Assembly: GCF_024713975.1 (NCBI RefSeq)
Contig: NC_091103.1
Coordinates: 6,205,001 to 6,269,000 of the forward strand
DNA length: 64,000 nt
Direction of reading: 5' to 3'
Origin: Paralichthys olivaceus
Lineage: Eukaryota; Chordata; Actinopteri; Pleuronectiformes; Paralichthyidae
The notes beneath the pieces were generated by a model. That model did not search any database. It had not been told where the DNA came from and saw only the letters and a program-made list of their open reading frames with translations. Position numbers and translations under genes: made by a program. Below are positions 12,929-25,700 of this stretch, one piece after another (the stretch's first letter is position 1; the number at the start of each line of letters is the position of its first letter).

Positions 12929-14831
12929 TCTCTCCCTGCAGAATGCATCATGGCTTCGGGAGCCAGATGAATGTGCCTCTACTCCTCTGGGAACACCAGG
13001 CACCTGTGGCCTGCCCTCACACAGCACAGCAGACAACTGCAGCGACACAGGTACATACACACAAACTGGAAATGATGTGTGTGAGGGACAACACTGCACA
13101 GCACAGATACAGGCCGGGAATCTGAGGTGTGCATGTACTCAACTGTCAAATCTGCAGCAACAGTCACACACAGCCCGTTATGCAATGAGCCCTACTTTGA
13201 ACTTTATAGTTTGATTTCAGCTGCGTCACAACAGTTCGTTCTTTACATTTGTGTGTGAATGTGAAAATGAGTCGTCAATAACAAAATAAATGTATGAACA
13301 CTGATATCAAATGGCAGCAAACATTGTTATTATTATTACTACACATAGTATTTATCATTTGGACCCTTGTTTACCTGGTGTCCCTACAGGCGATGGTCTG
13401 GATGGAGGACTGGGCTCCCCCAGCACAGGAGAGGAGGATGAGTCCGACAGAGACCGGAGGAACAACAAGAAGAGAGGGATCTTCCCTAAAGTGGCCACAA
13501 ACATCATGAGAGCGTGGCTCTTCCAGCACCTGTCGGTGAGCCAGCTTTGACTCTGGACAATAGTCTGCTGAGCGGAAGCAAAATAAAGAAAGCTTGTGTG
13601 TGGCTGTGGATGAGGGAATGATTATATAAAGTGATGGTTCAGTGTGAGAGCGAACATCAGTGATAAGAATAGACAGAGAGGTGGAGCGAGTGTTATAATG
13701 GAGGTCAATTAGATTAAATGAAAAATCGGGGGATTAAGTGATTATGTGAATATGCTCGCTAGTGAATAATCGTGGAAGTGATAGAAATGGAGAGAGTAAT
13801 TGTTGATGAGGTGGTTAGATTGATAATTAGCTATTAAATGAGGCAGGTCAAATGTTGCTTTACACCATTTATTACTGTGTGTGTGTGTGTGATAGAGAGA
13901 AATATTGGAGCATGAGGAGTTGCTGAGCTCGATAAATCCGTTGTAGATTTGAATTCAGAAGGAAGCTCGTCTGTGGTCACACAGGGTTCATATATATATA
14001 ATCTTTTATTTTTCAAGATTTCAGCCTCCACGTGAATTCAGTTCCGTCTCTGCAAGACAGCGACAAACATTGCGCCCCAAAACCTGGTGTGTGTTTGATT
14101 TCCTTAACCCCTGCTCTGTGTGTCCTCACCCAGCACCCATACCCATCTGAGGAGCAGAAGAAGCAGCTGGCTCAGGACACGGGACTGACCATCTTACAGG
14201 TCAACAACTGGTCAGTGCACACAAAATCAATACACTAATTCTAACCTTACAGCTTATCAATCAAGAGTTAAACTGACTTGTTTAAATGGAAAGTGTCAAG
14301 TTTCAATTTGACAACAGGGCCGTAACCACGTCAATAGCATATTGGCGTGAGAGTCTGATGCATAAATGAACAGTATCTACATTTTACATCTCACCACAGT
14401 CACACTTTTTGCTTAGCAACTCTTGAAAATGAAAGGTGGCGCTTTCAAGACTTTTACAGAGACCGTGATCGACTTTATTAGAGAGAAGGTTGTAACAGAG
14501 GCAGAAATGTCCCTCTAAGCATTTTTCCTGAAGCTGCAGAGCTGTAAAATCTACTTACTCCATGTTCATAAAGGAGAATAGCAAATCAATATCCAATAAT
14601 CAGATGATTTACAGCTCCCAGAGTCCCCGTTCACTCCTCAGGCATATATCTTCTGATGCATTCAGTGTAAACACAGACACAGAGCATCTCCATACTGCTG
14701 ATCAATTTCATGATGCTCAGTTGTCTGTACCTCAGTTTTAAAACTCGCTTAAATAAAAAATATATATGTGTGCTACATGCTAAAAAGTGTATTTTGTAAT
14801 CTGCTAACTAACATGTTTTTATTTGTTTGTA

Positions 14832-14870
<39 letters not shown>

Positions 14871-17358
14871 TCACGGTGATCCAATCAATGCAGATCAATC
14901 AATTATCACAGGGCCGATCAATACCTGCTCTGCCTTAACGTTGATTTACGCTGCCCCCTGAAAGGGTTAAGGGTTGTAAAATAGAAAAGGTTAATAGTCT
15001 CTCCGGTCAGCCTTTTTCTCCATTAACGGGTGGCCCCTCTCTCTCTCTCTCTCCCCCTCTCTGAACACTCTTTCTTTATGTCTCTCTTCCCTGAAAAGGT
15101 TCATCAACGCCAGGAGGAGAATAGTTCAGCCGATGATCGACCAGACAAATCGCTCAGGTGAGGGTGGCCGTAATACACTTACTTATATTCTGCGCTTGTG
15201 TAATGTGGAGTGTGCGTCTGTTGTGTATTTGTGTCTGATAGAGTGTGTGTCCTCCCACAGGTCAGGGTGGTCCTTACAGCCCAGAGGGAGCGGCCCTCGG
15301 GGGCTACGGGCTTGACGGACAGGCCCACCTCGGTCTTCGAACAGCAGGTACGTTTGTCTGTAGGAAAAAATTCCACTGTATATACATACTGGAACAAAAA
15401 GTGTAAAATGTACCTCTTTACTTAGAGGACAGATCCAGTCATATTCTTTATTAACTTATATCGTATACTGTATATTTATATGACCATTTCTTTCCGAATT
15501 CTGCCAAAAACAAACTGACCAACATGATCCTTCATTACCTCAGACACAGTTACTGTTGTGTAGTTCAGTTCAATCCCACATGTATCGTCCTGCCGGCCCG
15601 AGTACTCACTAAAGCACCAAATGTGTATTATCCGGCTGCTGGAAATAGTCCAAAACAAATACACGTTTTCCTCCGGGTTATAAAACATGGGCACAGCTGT
15701 TTCTGGAAATTCTTAAAAACCCTCTTTTAAAGATTTAAGTGTTTTACCTCCTCAGTGGGAACAAGTAGGTTTGGGGCTGAGTGCTACAAAAAGCCAGGCA
15801 AACTTTTTTCATTACCAGCTAAACAGTCACTGCTGAGTATCGTGCAAAAATGCATATGGTGGATAGAGGTAAGAAAATAAAAAATACAATATAAATACCC
15901 CTATCATTGCTGTGCTTTTTCATTAAATACTGTGAATATAAATATTTACAAGCCTAAGTAGAGAGTGACTCACCATTTATTTAGAAATGTGTTAGAGGTG
16001 CCTCATGTACACACTTCCTACACATCCTACCACAACTCCAGTGTCTTGCTACACTCTAATTTCACAATTATTTCAGTGATTCATTTATAACCATGTAAAC
16101 AGAATATATCGGCTACCGGCGAAAATTACATTATAAGGCTGGAACCTCTCAGTTGTTCTATTTTTTATTACCACGAGAAAACAATGTTTTATGATGCTGT
16201 TAAAACCTCCTGGACCAGCTGCGGCCTGCGGACGGAATTTAGTCAAACTCACAGTCTAATAGAGCTCGTAATCCTTCCAAGAATAATAAGAAGAAGTACG
16301 TCAGGCTGGTGATCAGAAAAATATGTGAAGAATGATTCATAATTCAAATATGTCCATATGAGGCAACACCTGTATTTTTCTTTTAAATAAGCAAAACATT
16401 TGATAAATGGTTTAAAACAACAACATTTTTTAAATTGTATTAAATTTTTTTTTCCTCCTTGCATAGCAAACTCTACTTCCATTAATTACATTAATGTGTA
16501 TTATAAAGCTTGTAATAATTAATTACATAGCTCTCATGAATCTTAAATTGGCCAGAAATTAGTAAAAATCTTGTCAAGTTTGATTGATTGGTGCCGCAAT
16601 AAAAAAAGTGACGTTTCAGCCTGAAAGATGCTGAGCAGATAATTTTAACAAAACTAAATTTATTTTAGGGTTTCAAAGAAAAATGCATGAAATCAGATCT
16701 GTTGTTCATGTAAAGATCATAAAGACAAAAAGTAGATTTTTCACCCTAAAGTTGAAAATTTACAGTTTAAAAAAAAAAAAGTAGTCTATATTTAAAAAAA
16801 AATGTGTACAGTTTTTAAAAAAAGGTAGGCTACAGTTAAAACATTTTTTAAATAAATGATATTTAATAAAAATGTTGTCATTTCTAAATATAGAATAAAA
16901 AGGTCCCTGTCAGAATAAATATAAATACATACAAATTTTAATGAATAAAATATGAAATATAAAAAAAGTAATTCAAAATAAAGTCACTGAGAAATAAGGA
17001 GATCCTGGATAAGTTCTGGATTATTTTACCAAAGACATGAAAAGACAAAAAAAGCTGTGGACTGTAATTGATCAGCAGATTTCTCCACATTAATGAAGCT
17101 GTATTCTAAAAACTGATTTCATCTTCTAAAGCCTGTTCCTCTGTTGTTGCCCCACCAGGTCTCCAGGGGATGTCTTCTCTGCAGGGTGACTACTCCAGCG
17201 CTCTCTTGTCCCAGCCGGGCTACCCTCCCCACCCAGGATCTTCCCTCCACCCTTACCCGGGCCCTCACCCCCACCCCGCCATGCTGCTCCACCCGCCGCC
17301 ACACGCACACCCTGCAGAATCACTGCTCGCGCAGGGACTGGACATACACGCACACTAG
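7251..17358 (+). CDS. meis3: meis3, Meis-family TALE homeobox transcription factor (12 coding exons)
   Basis: Joined coding exons: 7251-7262, 11218-11357, 11681-11855, 11943-11993, 12082-12132, 12542-12691, 12942-13050, 13390-13535, 14134-14210, 15099-15157, 15261-15347, 17159-17358; together 1257 nt, 418 aa, stop TAG at 17356. The protein starts [12 protein letters not shown]. The PBX-binding Meis/PKNOX N-terminal domain spans about residues 51-165 ([19 protein letters not shown], then the two 17-codon exons IRSEKP.. and MIQAIQ.., then [20 protein letters not shown]). An acidic linker precedes the TALE homeodomain at about 256-318, with [19 protein letters not shown], the three-residue loop PYP at 280-282 and recognition helix WFINARRR at 304-311. 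The C-terminus is Pro/His-rich and ends LDIHAH. Exon sizes match Meis genes. MEIS3 rather than MEIS1/2 is supported by HKDLIYG, the [13 protein letters not shown] sequence and the [20 protein letters not shown] exon. Known family role: DNA-binding cofactor of PBX and HOX proteins, with hindbrain patterning roles. The exon 3 donor is GC, not GT. Exon 1 encodes only MEKR and is followed by a 4-kb intron. Confidence 0.95.
7441..7515. repeat. (CA)n microsatellite in meis3 intron 1
   Basis: A nearly uninterrupted CA dinucleotide run of about 65 bp is followed by imperfect CA units. It lies about 180 bp downstream of the first coding exon. Confidence 0.95.
11364..11410. repeat. (GT)n microsatellite at start of meis3 intron 2
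   Basis: The GT run begins a few bases after the exon 2 donor (GTGAGC at 11358) and extends about 45 bp with one interruption. Confidence 0.9.
11644..11678. repeat. (GT)n tract abutting the meis3 exon 3 acceptor
   Basis: The GT run reads directly into the CAG acceptor of exon 3 at 11680, so the usual pyrimidine tract is replaced by alternating purine/pyrimidine sequence. Confidence 0.9.
11856..11942 (+). other. meis3: GC-AG intron of 87 bp in meis3, in frame and without stop codons
   Basis: Exon 3 ends AAGCAG, and the next bases are GCGGGT, so the donor is GC rather than GT. The acceptor is GTTGCAG before ATTCGTTCGG, the start of the conserved 51-bp exon 4. The family-conserved join FAKQ-IR requires exactly this removal; the nearest GT, at 11860, would add four bases and break the frame. 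The intron is 87 bp (29 codons) with no in-frame stop, so retention would insert 29 residues inside the PBX-interaction domain. Confidence 0.85.
12855..12937. repeat. (CT)n microsatellite forming the meis3 exon 7 polypyrimidine tract
   Basis: About 80 bp of CT repeats lead directly into TCTCTCCCTGCAG, the acceptor of exon 7 at 12941. The repeat therefore serves as the polypyrimidine tract. Confidence 0.9.
14833..14866. repeat. (CA)n microsatellite in meis3 intron 9
   Basis: A pure CA run of about 34 bp, between the two exons that together encode the homeodomain recognition helix. Confidence 0.9.
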
Positions 17359-17590
17359 CTATAGGGGGAGCTGGGGGTGGGGGTGGGGGGTTGTGCGTGA
17401 AGAAAAATTACCGTATGAATGTGTGTGTGTGTGAGTGAGTCTGTTTGGCTAAATATGTAAGTGTGTGTGTGTGACTGTGAACGTGCAATGACGCACACAG
17501 TACACTATTTAAAGAAAAAAAGACACATTGCTCCGAAAGTTTACATTCCCCACTGAAAGACACTGACCTCAATGTAGCTGTTCCACTTGC

Positions 17591-17591
<1 letters not shown>

Positions 17592-17631
<40 letters not shown>
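17592..17631. repeat. (CA)n microsatellite in meis3 3'UTR
   Basis: An uninterrupted CA run of about 40 bp, roughly 230 bp after the stop codon. Confidence 0.9.
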
Positions 17632-17633
<2 letters not shown>

Positions 17634-18747
17634 CTGGACCCACAGGTTTAAGCCATACCTCTTCCAGAGTAGAAGTGCTTCCTCCTCTCCAAATGTTGCC
17701 ACTGTGTCCTGTGGGTGAGACACACGCTTTAAACTACACTTCCCATCATCCCATCATGCCTGCTGAACCCACAGGAAGATGCTCGACTGGATCGGAGACA
17801 CAGATGAATATCGATCCTCAGACTTTTGTACAACAGCACATCGACGTTACTGGATGGGACCTGATCCTGCGAACACGCCTTTTTCACTACCCCCTGTCTT
17901 CCTGTGCACGCTGACTGTCAAAGATACACACACCTTCACACACACTTTATTTAAAGCTGATTTGAGTTGTTTTTTTCTTATTCTATTTTTCTATTTATGT
18001 GTGCCACTCCAGGCGGATGCAGCTTCACATGAGCTTGTTGAAATGTTAGTGCTCTTCCTCAGCATGAAGCTAAACACTATGAATGACTTCCAGTCTGCCT
18101 CGCTCTTGTACCACTGAGCTCCTTAAAATGCCAACAGGTGTCCGATACCTTAGGATCTTTCCTACACATGCAAATACGCAACATATACACACACACACAC
18201 AACAATACACAATACACTGAAAGCCATTTCTACACACAGACATACACAAACACACAAACTTCTGTAAGCATTTCTAGTACATGTTTGTCTGTGGCAGCCG
18301 GCGTTGTGTGAGGGGAGCTGCGGCCAAAGGACTCTTCAAACATTGAGCTCCCTCTCCGCTCTGCTCGGAGTGCTGAAACATTTCTGAATGATGATGGGAA
18401 AATATCGTTAAAGTATTAAAATGATTTTTTTCTAAGAAATGACGTGGTCTTCTGTTTGTGTGTGTGTGTGTGGTTCTACCTCTGGTCAGTTAAAACACCC
18501 ACAAATATTAATAGTGGTTAGTTCATGTAAAGAAATGCATGTCTAACTTGAGAGTTTGTTGATTAATTCGTCAGCTTCTTAGTTATGTTTTTATTTTCTC
18601 ATACACGTTCTCGCATTAAGACACCAGAATACTGCAGTGCTCAAATTTATAAAAGACATTTTATTCAAAAACGTTTGAATGTTTAAATGATCATAAAACT
18701 AGCAGCTATGAACCATATCTTAATCTCATTTAAACCACTTTACAAAG

Positions 18748-18753
18748 AATAAA
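18748..18753 (+). terminator. meis3: Candidate meis3 polyadenylation signal AATAAA
   Basis: A canonical AATAAA lies about 1.4 kb after the stop codon, in an AT-rich context. An earlier ATTAAA near 18415 is an alternative. Confidence 0.45.
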
Positions 18754-20334
18754 GTTACATTTCATTGTGAAGTATCAAATGTAAAACTAAGCTTAATTCA
18801 TGAAAACCTTTTGGTTACACACAAAGCTCTTCATTACGCCTGTTTTAATGAGACAGCGTCTTTGTTCTTTAGATTTGCACCAAATATTACATTTCTTATA
18901 CATGATGAACATGAGGTTCACATCCCCGATGATAACCAGTGTAAGCTACTGCACTATACAACATTTAGTGTATAGTTGGGATGCAGCTTATGTCTCTGTC
19001 TCTGAATGAAAAGTAAAAGTCAGTTCAGTGCAGGAATTATTTTAAAAAACAATTTGTACATTTTTCACATAGATGAAACTGATATGGTACAAAGATACTG
19101 AGACACTCTCCTCTCACGACTTCCCAGAAATCAGGCTGCGCAAATGTTTTAAAACAGAACAAATAAAATGTTTTGTTCTCGATGTACGACAATCAAAACC
19201 ACTCAGGAATAATTCGACTCCTTCATGAGATGCTTTAATACTGAATAAACATAAGCCGCCTTCACTGTCAAGGGATCTTTGCTTGAGAAATAGTCTAATC
19301 TCCCCCCTTTTTTCCAGTCATAAGTCACGTCACTCTGCTCCCTCCCCTGACTATCACTTCAGCCCTGACAGAGGCCTCAGGCTGCAGCCGCAGTCATCTG
19401 TCACACGGGCCAGAATATCACAGAGAGGGAGGAAGTCTGATGTTTCTTAATGTTTTATAGCTCAGACCTGAGCACCTGGTGGCCTCGGCAGATATTTTCC
19501 CGTCCTCACACTCCTCTTTTCTGCTTCTGCTTATCGCCTTAAATTAAAGATGACGCGTCAACAAGCACAAACACTCTAAACTTTATCACCCTCTACATTA
19601 ACTTTTCCCCTCGCAGCTCCTGAGGTACACATTCCATTTATAACATTCACCATCTCTTCTCCTCCTCCTCATCCCTTTATCTAACAAACCTCAGCACATC
19701 ATTTTGCCTCCCTACACCCAGCACCCCAAACACACAACAAACACTAAATACCCACACCCGCCCTGCCCCCATTAAGCCTAAGGCAGGAGGGGTGGGTGGG
19801 TCAGGGGCCAGAGTTCCAACAGGGGTCAACAGGAAATGGCTGTTGTCCCCGGCACCAGGGCCCTGACCTCGGTACCCCTCTGCTTTTCATTTCTCTTTGT
19901 CCCCTTACACACTGACTCCTCGGCCATGTGGTTCAGGACGAGCCCCTCATTTCTGCTCTTTCTCCTCCTCACAGGATGTTTGTCTGGAATATCACTGTCA
20001 TGTAAAATAGTGCAGGAACTTTAGTTTCATACTAAACTGTTTTCAACATCAGTGCAACCTCCTGAAGTTCTGAGAGTGACCTCTGATTTACCATAAAGCT
20101 CTTTGTGAGACTACATGGGTAGATTTTGCTTTCAGCTCTCCAAATCGTACTTTAAATAAAGAATGACGAGTCTCCTCTTCCTCTCGTTGAACAAAAATGA
20201 AGCTAAAATATATAATATATTAAATTGTTTGTATTCATTTTTGATTTACTCCCTCTTGTGGAGGCAGGGGGTTATTGTCTTGAGAAGCCAGTTACACTCT
20301 CTCTTGTATTCTCTAGTATCTTATTAGTTTAATG

Positions 20335-20816
20335 AAGCGTCTGGTTGTCACCTTTGGGCAGATCCAGGCTAGTTGTTTCCCTCTGCTTCCAGTGTTTATG
20401 CTAAGCTAACCAGCTGCCAGCTATGGCTTCATATTAAAAGGTCAGCGTGCAGGATTGAGTGGCGTCTAATTGAAAACCCCTCTTGTCACCCTCTCCTTTC
20501 AAGCATCAGGAGCATCACCTTTATGTAACATTCAAATCCTATAGAGCCAGTGTTTGGTGTATCTACTCTGGGCTACAGTGGAAACTTGCAGACAGATGTA
20601 AGGGCTTATTCTATAAAGGTAATAAAAACATAATGAATCTTGGTTTCAGGTGATTATACACCGATGAAAACAACAATAAGAATATTATATTAGAGTTCTG
20701 CCAATAGTTCTCTTTAAATCTTCCACGCTGGAGCTTTAAAATGTGCATTAAGAGTGGCATCAACCTTCTCATCTAATTCTCAGTAATAAAGTGAATAATC
20801 GTATCTCCTAACATGA
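20335..20816 (+). mobile_element. Dispersed teleost repeat, split by an inserted MITE
   Basis: The left part (20335-20433) carries CACCTTTGGGCAGATCCAG, a CTGCTTCCAGTGTTTATGC block, GCTAAGCTAACCAGC and GGCTTCATATT. The right part (about 20748-20816) carries AAGAGTGGCATCAACCTTCT followed by AATAAAGTGAATAATCG. These are consecutive parts of a common fish repeat. A related copy at 29049-29140 shows the two parts adjacent: GTAGCTTCATATTTTAG, then GAGCGGTGTCAATCTTCTT. I recognise the family by sequence but cannot name it with certainty. Confidence 0.65.
20434..20739 (+). mobile_element. TTAA-flanked MITE with terminal inverted repeats, nested insertion
   Basis: The left end reads TTAAAAGGTCAGCGTGCAGG; the right end, reverse-complemented, reads TTAAAGCTCCAGCGTGGAAG. 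These are imperfect inverted repeats about 20 bp long. The element is about 306 bp, lacks coding capacity and is flanked by TTAA, the target typical of piggyBac-type insertion. Its interior (GGTAATAAAAACATAATGAA, GGTGATTATACACCGATG, TTCTGCCAATAG) matches a widespread percomorph element. A second, inverted copy is at 49662-50028. Confidence 0.7.
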
Positions 20817-21609
20817 TGAGGATTCATTCCATCAGATTTTTTAAAATCTCAGTAATGGTACACTCTCTTCCTTCAGCTCCACAGTGTCTTGACTGGACTC
20901 CATTTATAATGTATGAATATCACCTCCCTAAAGATTTTCTTTTTCTCTCCAGCTGTTAGAAAGCACTGATCCTAACGTGTGTAATCCCACAGCATCACAA
21001 CCAGGCAGGGGTCGGGGCAGAAACAGCCACAGCACATGCAGCACTTCATCCATACGTCAGTGTTGAAACCTCACACAACATAACTCATGGTCAGAGGCTC
21101 AGCTTGTGATTGGCTGCCCTGTCTCTCACCGACACACACTCCATTAGATGCTGGGAATTACTCTGCGTACGATCTGACAAAGGGAGAGGAGAACACTCTT
21201 ATGTGAATTTGCATTTCAGTGTTTGTGCACAGAAAGTCATTTGAAGCCAATAGCACACGGAGGAGCGTGTGTTATTTAACCTCAGACCTTCACAAATCAG
21301 AAACAAGTATAATTTATGTATTATACATAAGTCAGTTAAGTTTTCTTACACTGACAAAAATCATTTCACATGAGTTGCATTGCAGTGCTGGTACAGCGTT
21401 GGCCCTCGTGTGCAGGATGTTTCATATGCGTTGAGAGTATATCGCTGCATTCCTTATAATGTTTCCATCATTTCAAGACTCCCACTGCTTTGAATTTCAT
21501 CATTTGGGCTATCGAAGCAAAATGGATGCACGTGTGTAACGTGAACAGCTGCGTGTGTCAGCGCATGAATATGTGTGTGCATAAATATGTACAATTCAAT
21601 TTTAACATA

Positions 21610-21641
<32 letters not shown>
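21610..21641. repeat. (GT)n microsatellite
   Basis: A GT run of about 32 bp in the meis3-rinl intergenic region. Confidence 0.9.
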
Positions 21642-21644
<3 letters not shown>

Positions 21645-23072
21645 AGTTACTCTGGTGGTCATTAATCATTCAATTACACACCTGTCAGAGTTCAGACAAG
21701 TGGGAGAGAGGGAGGGGAAGGGAGGGATGGGGTAAAAGAGAGAGAGGGGGGGGGGGTAATGGAGGAATGCAGCAGGGGAGAAAGAGGAAGAGCAGGGAGG
21801 AACTGAAAGATAAAGAGAGGGATTGAAAAAGCACCAGGATGGCTGTAAAGAGAAAGAGAGAAAGTTTTATTGTGGGCGTGTGAACGAGCTGTGACAGAGG
21901 CAAGCTGCCGGATGGTGACAGCCGCTGAAAGGCCGCAGTAAAGACAACGACACGTACAAGTATTATAAGGAACAAGTGACAGATGAGCACGAGGCAGGAC
22001 AGGACAGTAAAGACGCAGCCAAACTCTGAGCTTCATCCAAACTGACGCAATCCTGAGCTGAAAGGGAAGCAGAACCAGAAATGATGACTTCCAGGTTGTT
22101 TTCACTTCTGTCCGTTCAAGAATTAGCTGAAAGAATGTGGTACAGGTCAGGGGAGAGGAGACGACATTCGGGTGCGGATCTGGATCAGGAAGCAGATATA
22201 AGAGTTCCCCCCCCCACACACACATTTTCACCTCTCAGGGAGTAATTCATGAATCTTGATGAAAGGAATCTGGCAGGTTTAGGGGACTGGTGTTTATGAG
22301 TGGGGTGATGTGGTTCAGCTTGATTGAATTTAAATGGACTGTTGGGCCTCGGTGGAGGTATGATGTTTACTGAGTGCCATTCTACTTGTTTTTTTATTTG
22401 CATAAAAATAGACCAATATTCTACATTTAAAGCATTAAAAAAACTCCCTTTTAACATTTTGAGGCTGATGCATCAGTGACAATAAGACAAATTCACAATG
22501 AGTTCTATTAATAGCTGGCTATTTCTGAGGTACTTTGTACTACACTGGCTTCCTGTTTCAACTGAGAGCTGAAACTTTTACTGTCCTCATTTTAATCATC
22601 AGACAAGAACATCGTTGACCTCAAATGTTCCATGAATAAATATAAATAAATAAATAAAACCACAACATGAAAATATGTCCGACAATGATCTGAAGTAAAA
22701 GTGTTTCTCAGCTCAGAAGCTTATAATTATTTTCATTATTGATTTACTTGATGACAAATTGCCTTTTAAATGTAGAGGAGCAAATTGGAACACTGAATAG
22801 AAATGAAGTTGACTTGAATTAGAATGAAATTGAATAAACACATGTAACTCAAATTTGAGTTATAAGGTATAAAAATCACACCATCCGTCTTTATCCTAAT
22901 ATTTCATACTGTTTGACTGAGCTCTTCACAATCTAAATGTTATAATTTCTTTAATTGTTTATTGATAGTTGTGCATGATCGGAGAAAATAGTGCCGGTGT
23001 GTTGTTTGTGCTGCATGTGTCACCTTCTTATACAGTATATGTTTAAGTGTTTGTATACGTGAGCAGCCCCCA

Positions 23073-23103
<31 letters not shown>

Positions 23104-23535
23104 TGCAGTCTCCATGTTTAGCTGCAGTACGTGAAATGCCTCAGGCCACAACCATCTGTCCCCCCTCCCTCATTTTACACACACACACAAACACACACAC
23201 TCACACTCTCTTCTCCCCTCCTCCCCCCTCCTCGACTGCCTCCACCGCTGCCACATATCTAATTTATGGCTGTGGTGAGTGCGTTACACAGACTCATGTA
23301 TGCATAATATATCACGTGTGTGTGAAAGAGCTGTGTGTGGTACGGAGAGTGTGCGACACTGTTGACTGACCAGCAACATCTTGACCACAACTCCTTCGCC
23401 AACACATCCCAACTGTGTGCTTGTGTCTGTGAGTGTGTGTGTTGAATGTGTGATCCAACATGTAGCACTGTCTTTCTTCCAAAGTCTTACACCAGATCTG
23501 ACAGCACTGATAAAGTGAGAGAGGAGAAAGGGAAC

Positions 23536-23538
<3 letters not shown>

Positions 23539-23584
<46 letters not shown>
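23539..23584. repeat. (GT)n microsatellite
   Basis: A GT run of about 46 bp. A shorter one lies at 23077-23106. Confidence 0.9.
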
Positions 23585-23586
<2 letters not shown>

Positions 23587-25674
23587 GGCCCAGCTGTTTC
23601 TGGGCTTGACATCCACATGCAGGCAGAATGCCAGATGTCTCATTAGGCAAATTTGATTGGCTCGGTCATTTAGAATGCAGCGATGAGACGCTTCCATATG
23701 TGTGTGTACATTTACATAAGAGGCCCCCCTGTATAACTATTGACATGTGTACATGTATGTGCATCCATTAACTATTTTTCTAACCTTTGTATTTACATGC
23801 AGTTAATTACATAGTAATTGCAAAAAAGACCCAGATAAACTATAAGTAAAATGAATATTATAGAACAATGAACTGGAAAATACAGTTTAATTAATAATAC
23901 GTAAAATAGATTGAGATGAAATGTTGCCAACTCTGCGTCCAAATTCATTTTCATGCTCCACAATATTTTTTAAACTATGTGAAGCAGCCGGCGATTCAGA
24001 TTTCTTTGCTGTTCTACAAGTGCTTCACTGAATAACTTCAAATGTCAACTGGTGAATTCAATGCTATAAAGTTTCTACTTTCACTGCTCGTGTTTTCACT
24101 TCAACTACTGTAACAGCTTATTATGTAACTTTTAAGTTGACATTCAGTTTAACTGCCTTTTCAATCTCAACTTCTGGTTTATCGTCTCTCCTTGTTAACT
24201 GATTTATAAAAAACTTTTCACACAGGCACTTTATGCAATTCAGAGTGCACTTTAAGTATAAGTACTATAAGTAAATTTGTTTCTCAAGTTTTTGGAAGAA
24301 GCAGCTGAGGTGTACAGATAAAATATTTAGGGGAGAGGGAAGCAAAAATAATAAACATGTCATTCAACTTATTCAAAGTGTCATCGCAGCACCTTCTGAA
24401 GTTTGACTTCCACTGAGGTCACTTCCTTTAATCTTGCAGTAAACAGCTATAAATATGAACATGAGTCACTTTCAACTCCTTCAATGCAGTATATCTGCCA
24501 TTTCGACTTTTTGCATCACTCCCACATGTCATTTTGTTGAGACCTTAACTTCAATAGCTTCTTCCGCGGACATTTTTTTTCTTCAAATCCCTTCAGCTTC
24601 TTAAATCTATGCAACCACTTGAAAGAAAGCGCTTCAATTTCAACTGCTTCTTCAGGGCAGCATTAAACACACAACACATGTACAGTTTTTTAATAATGTT
24701 ACTGTATGCAATACTGGTTTGTGTATGCATGTATGTGTGTGTGTAATGTGTTGGAAGAAATAGGCAGTTGCTGCATTCACTAACATGGTTTCTCAACATA
24801 TTTAGAAAATACAGAAATAAATCCATATTTTATTACTTTTCCTGTTTAATTTATTTCCTACTATAGATTATACCTCCCTGCATAAAAAAAAAAAAAATCT
24901 AACCTATGTATTCTACTGTAAATACATAGAAGCTGTAAACCTTACAACAGGGTTAATGCTGCTCTCTAGTGGTCCAAAAGAAGACATATACTTGTGTTTG
25001 GAAAAGTACTTAGCTGATACCATCATATGTCTTTTTGAACTTGTTGAGAAGCACTTTTGAGTTAAATTTCAACAATGAATTTCCTACAAAACAAGATCGA
25101 TTTATCCGAAATCAGCTGCTGAAGAAAGCACAACACATTTAACAACAGGAGCGTTTTTATTTAACTTGTGTTTGCTCTAGTCTTTTTGCAAATTCTCATT
25201 TGTATTTTAATATATGCACTCATCAAAAATAACTTCACTTTAAATTAAACAGAATATAAAATAATTCCAGTTCATGTTGCCCTTTACGAAATGTAATAGT
25301 CTCCAAACAAATACAAAATGAATAAGACGATAAGGTTTAACATAACTCTTGTATCATTAAATCTGAGCTGTAGTTTCTGAGGAAACTTAAGCACATTTCT
25401 GAGGAAAAGGTGGATTGATGGCTGACAACTGGGAAACTATAATGAAGTGATCAGAGTGATCAATTATTACATATAAATAAGTTAAATATCAGCTGAAGGG
25501 AAAAACTGATCCTCTGATATATTTACACAGGGAGTCTAAACATGTCATGTTTTCTATAAAGTTTAATTTATTTACAATCACCTGCAACATGAAGTCTTTT
25601 AAGCCAGATTAACTAAAGAGTTATATTTGCACATTTTATTTGAAAAGGTTTTTTGTAATTGGGATAAAAAAATT

Positions 25675-25700
25675 TTTATTTAAAATTGTATTTATTTATT
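25675..25700 (-). terminator. rinl: Candidate rinl polyadenylation signals
   Basis: On the minus strand three AATAAA hexamers occur at 25675-25680, 25691-25696 and 25695-25700, about 175-200 bp after the rinl stop codon. This would give a short 3'UTR. Not proven. Confidence 0.5.

Larger units (their letters stand above)
17359..18775 (+). other. meis3: meis3 3' untranslated region (inferred extent)
   Basis: Sequence following the TAG at 17356-17358 has no further coding exon. It includes a (CA)n run at 17592-17631. Candidate polyadenylation signals are ATTAAA near 18415 and AATAAA at 18748-18753. The true 3' end is inferred, not seen. Confidence 0.5.
18776..25670. other. Intergenic region between convergent meis3 and rinl
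   Basis: No supportable gene. The region contains the nested transposon at 20335-20816, (GT)n runs at 21610-21641, 23077-23106 and 23539-23584, a purine-rich tract at 21700-21830, and otherwise AT-rich unique-looking sequence. Reading frames here are short and mostly follow microsatellites. Confidence 0.6.

Noticed and set aside
12771..13214. Frame of 147 codons over the CT repeat near meis3 exon 7
   Set aside because: Leu/Ser repeat translation of (CT)n merging with exon 7; only 12942-13050 is coding.
21692..22231. Minus-strand frame of 179 codons
   Set aside because: Translation of a purine-rich tract and unique intergenic DNA; no domain and no splice or start support.
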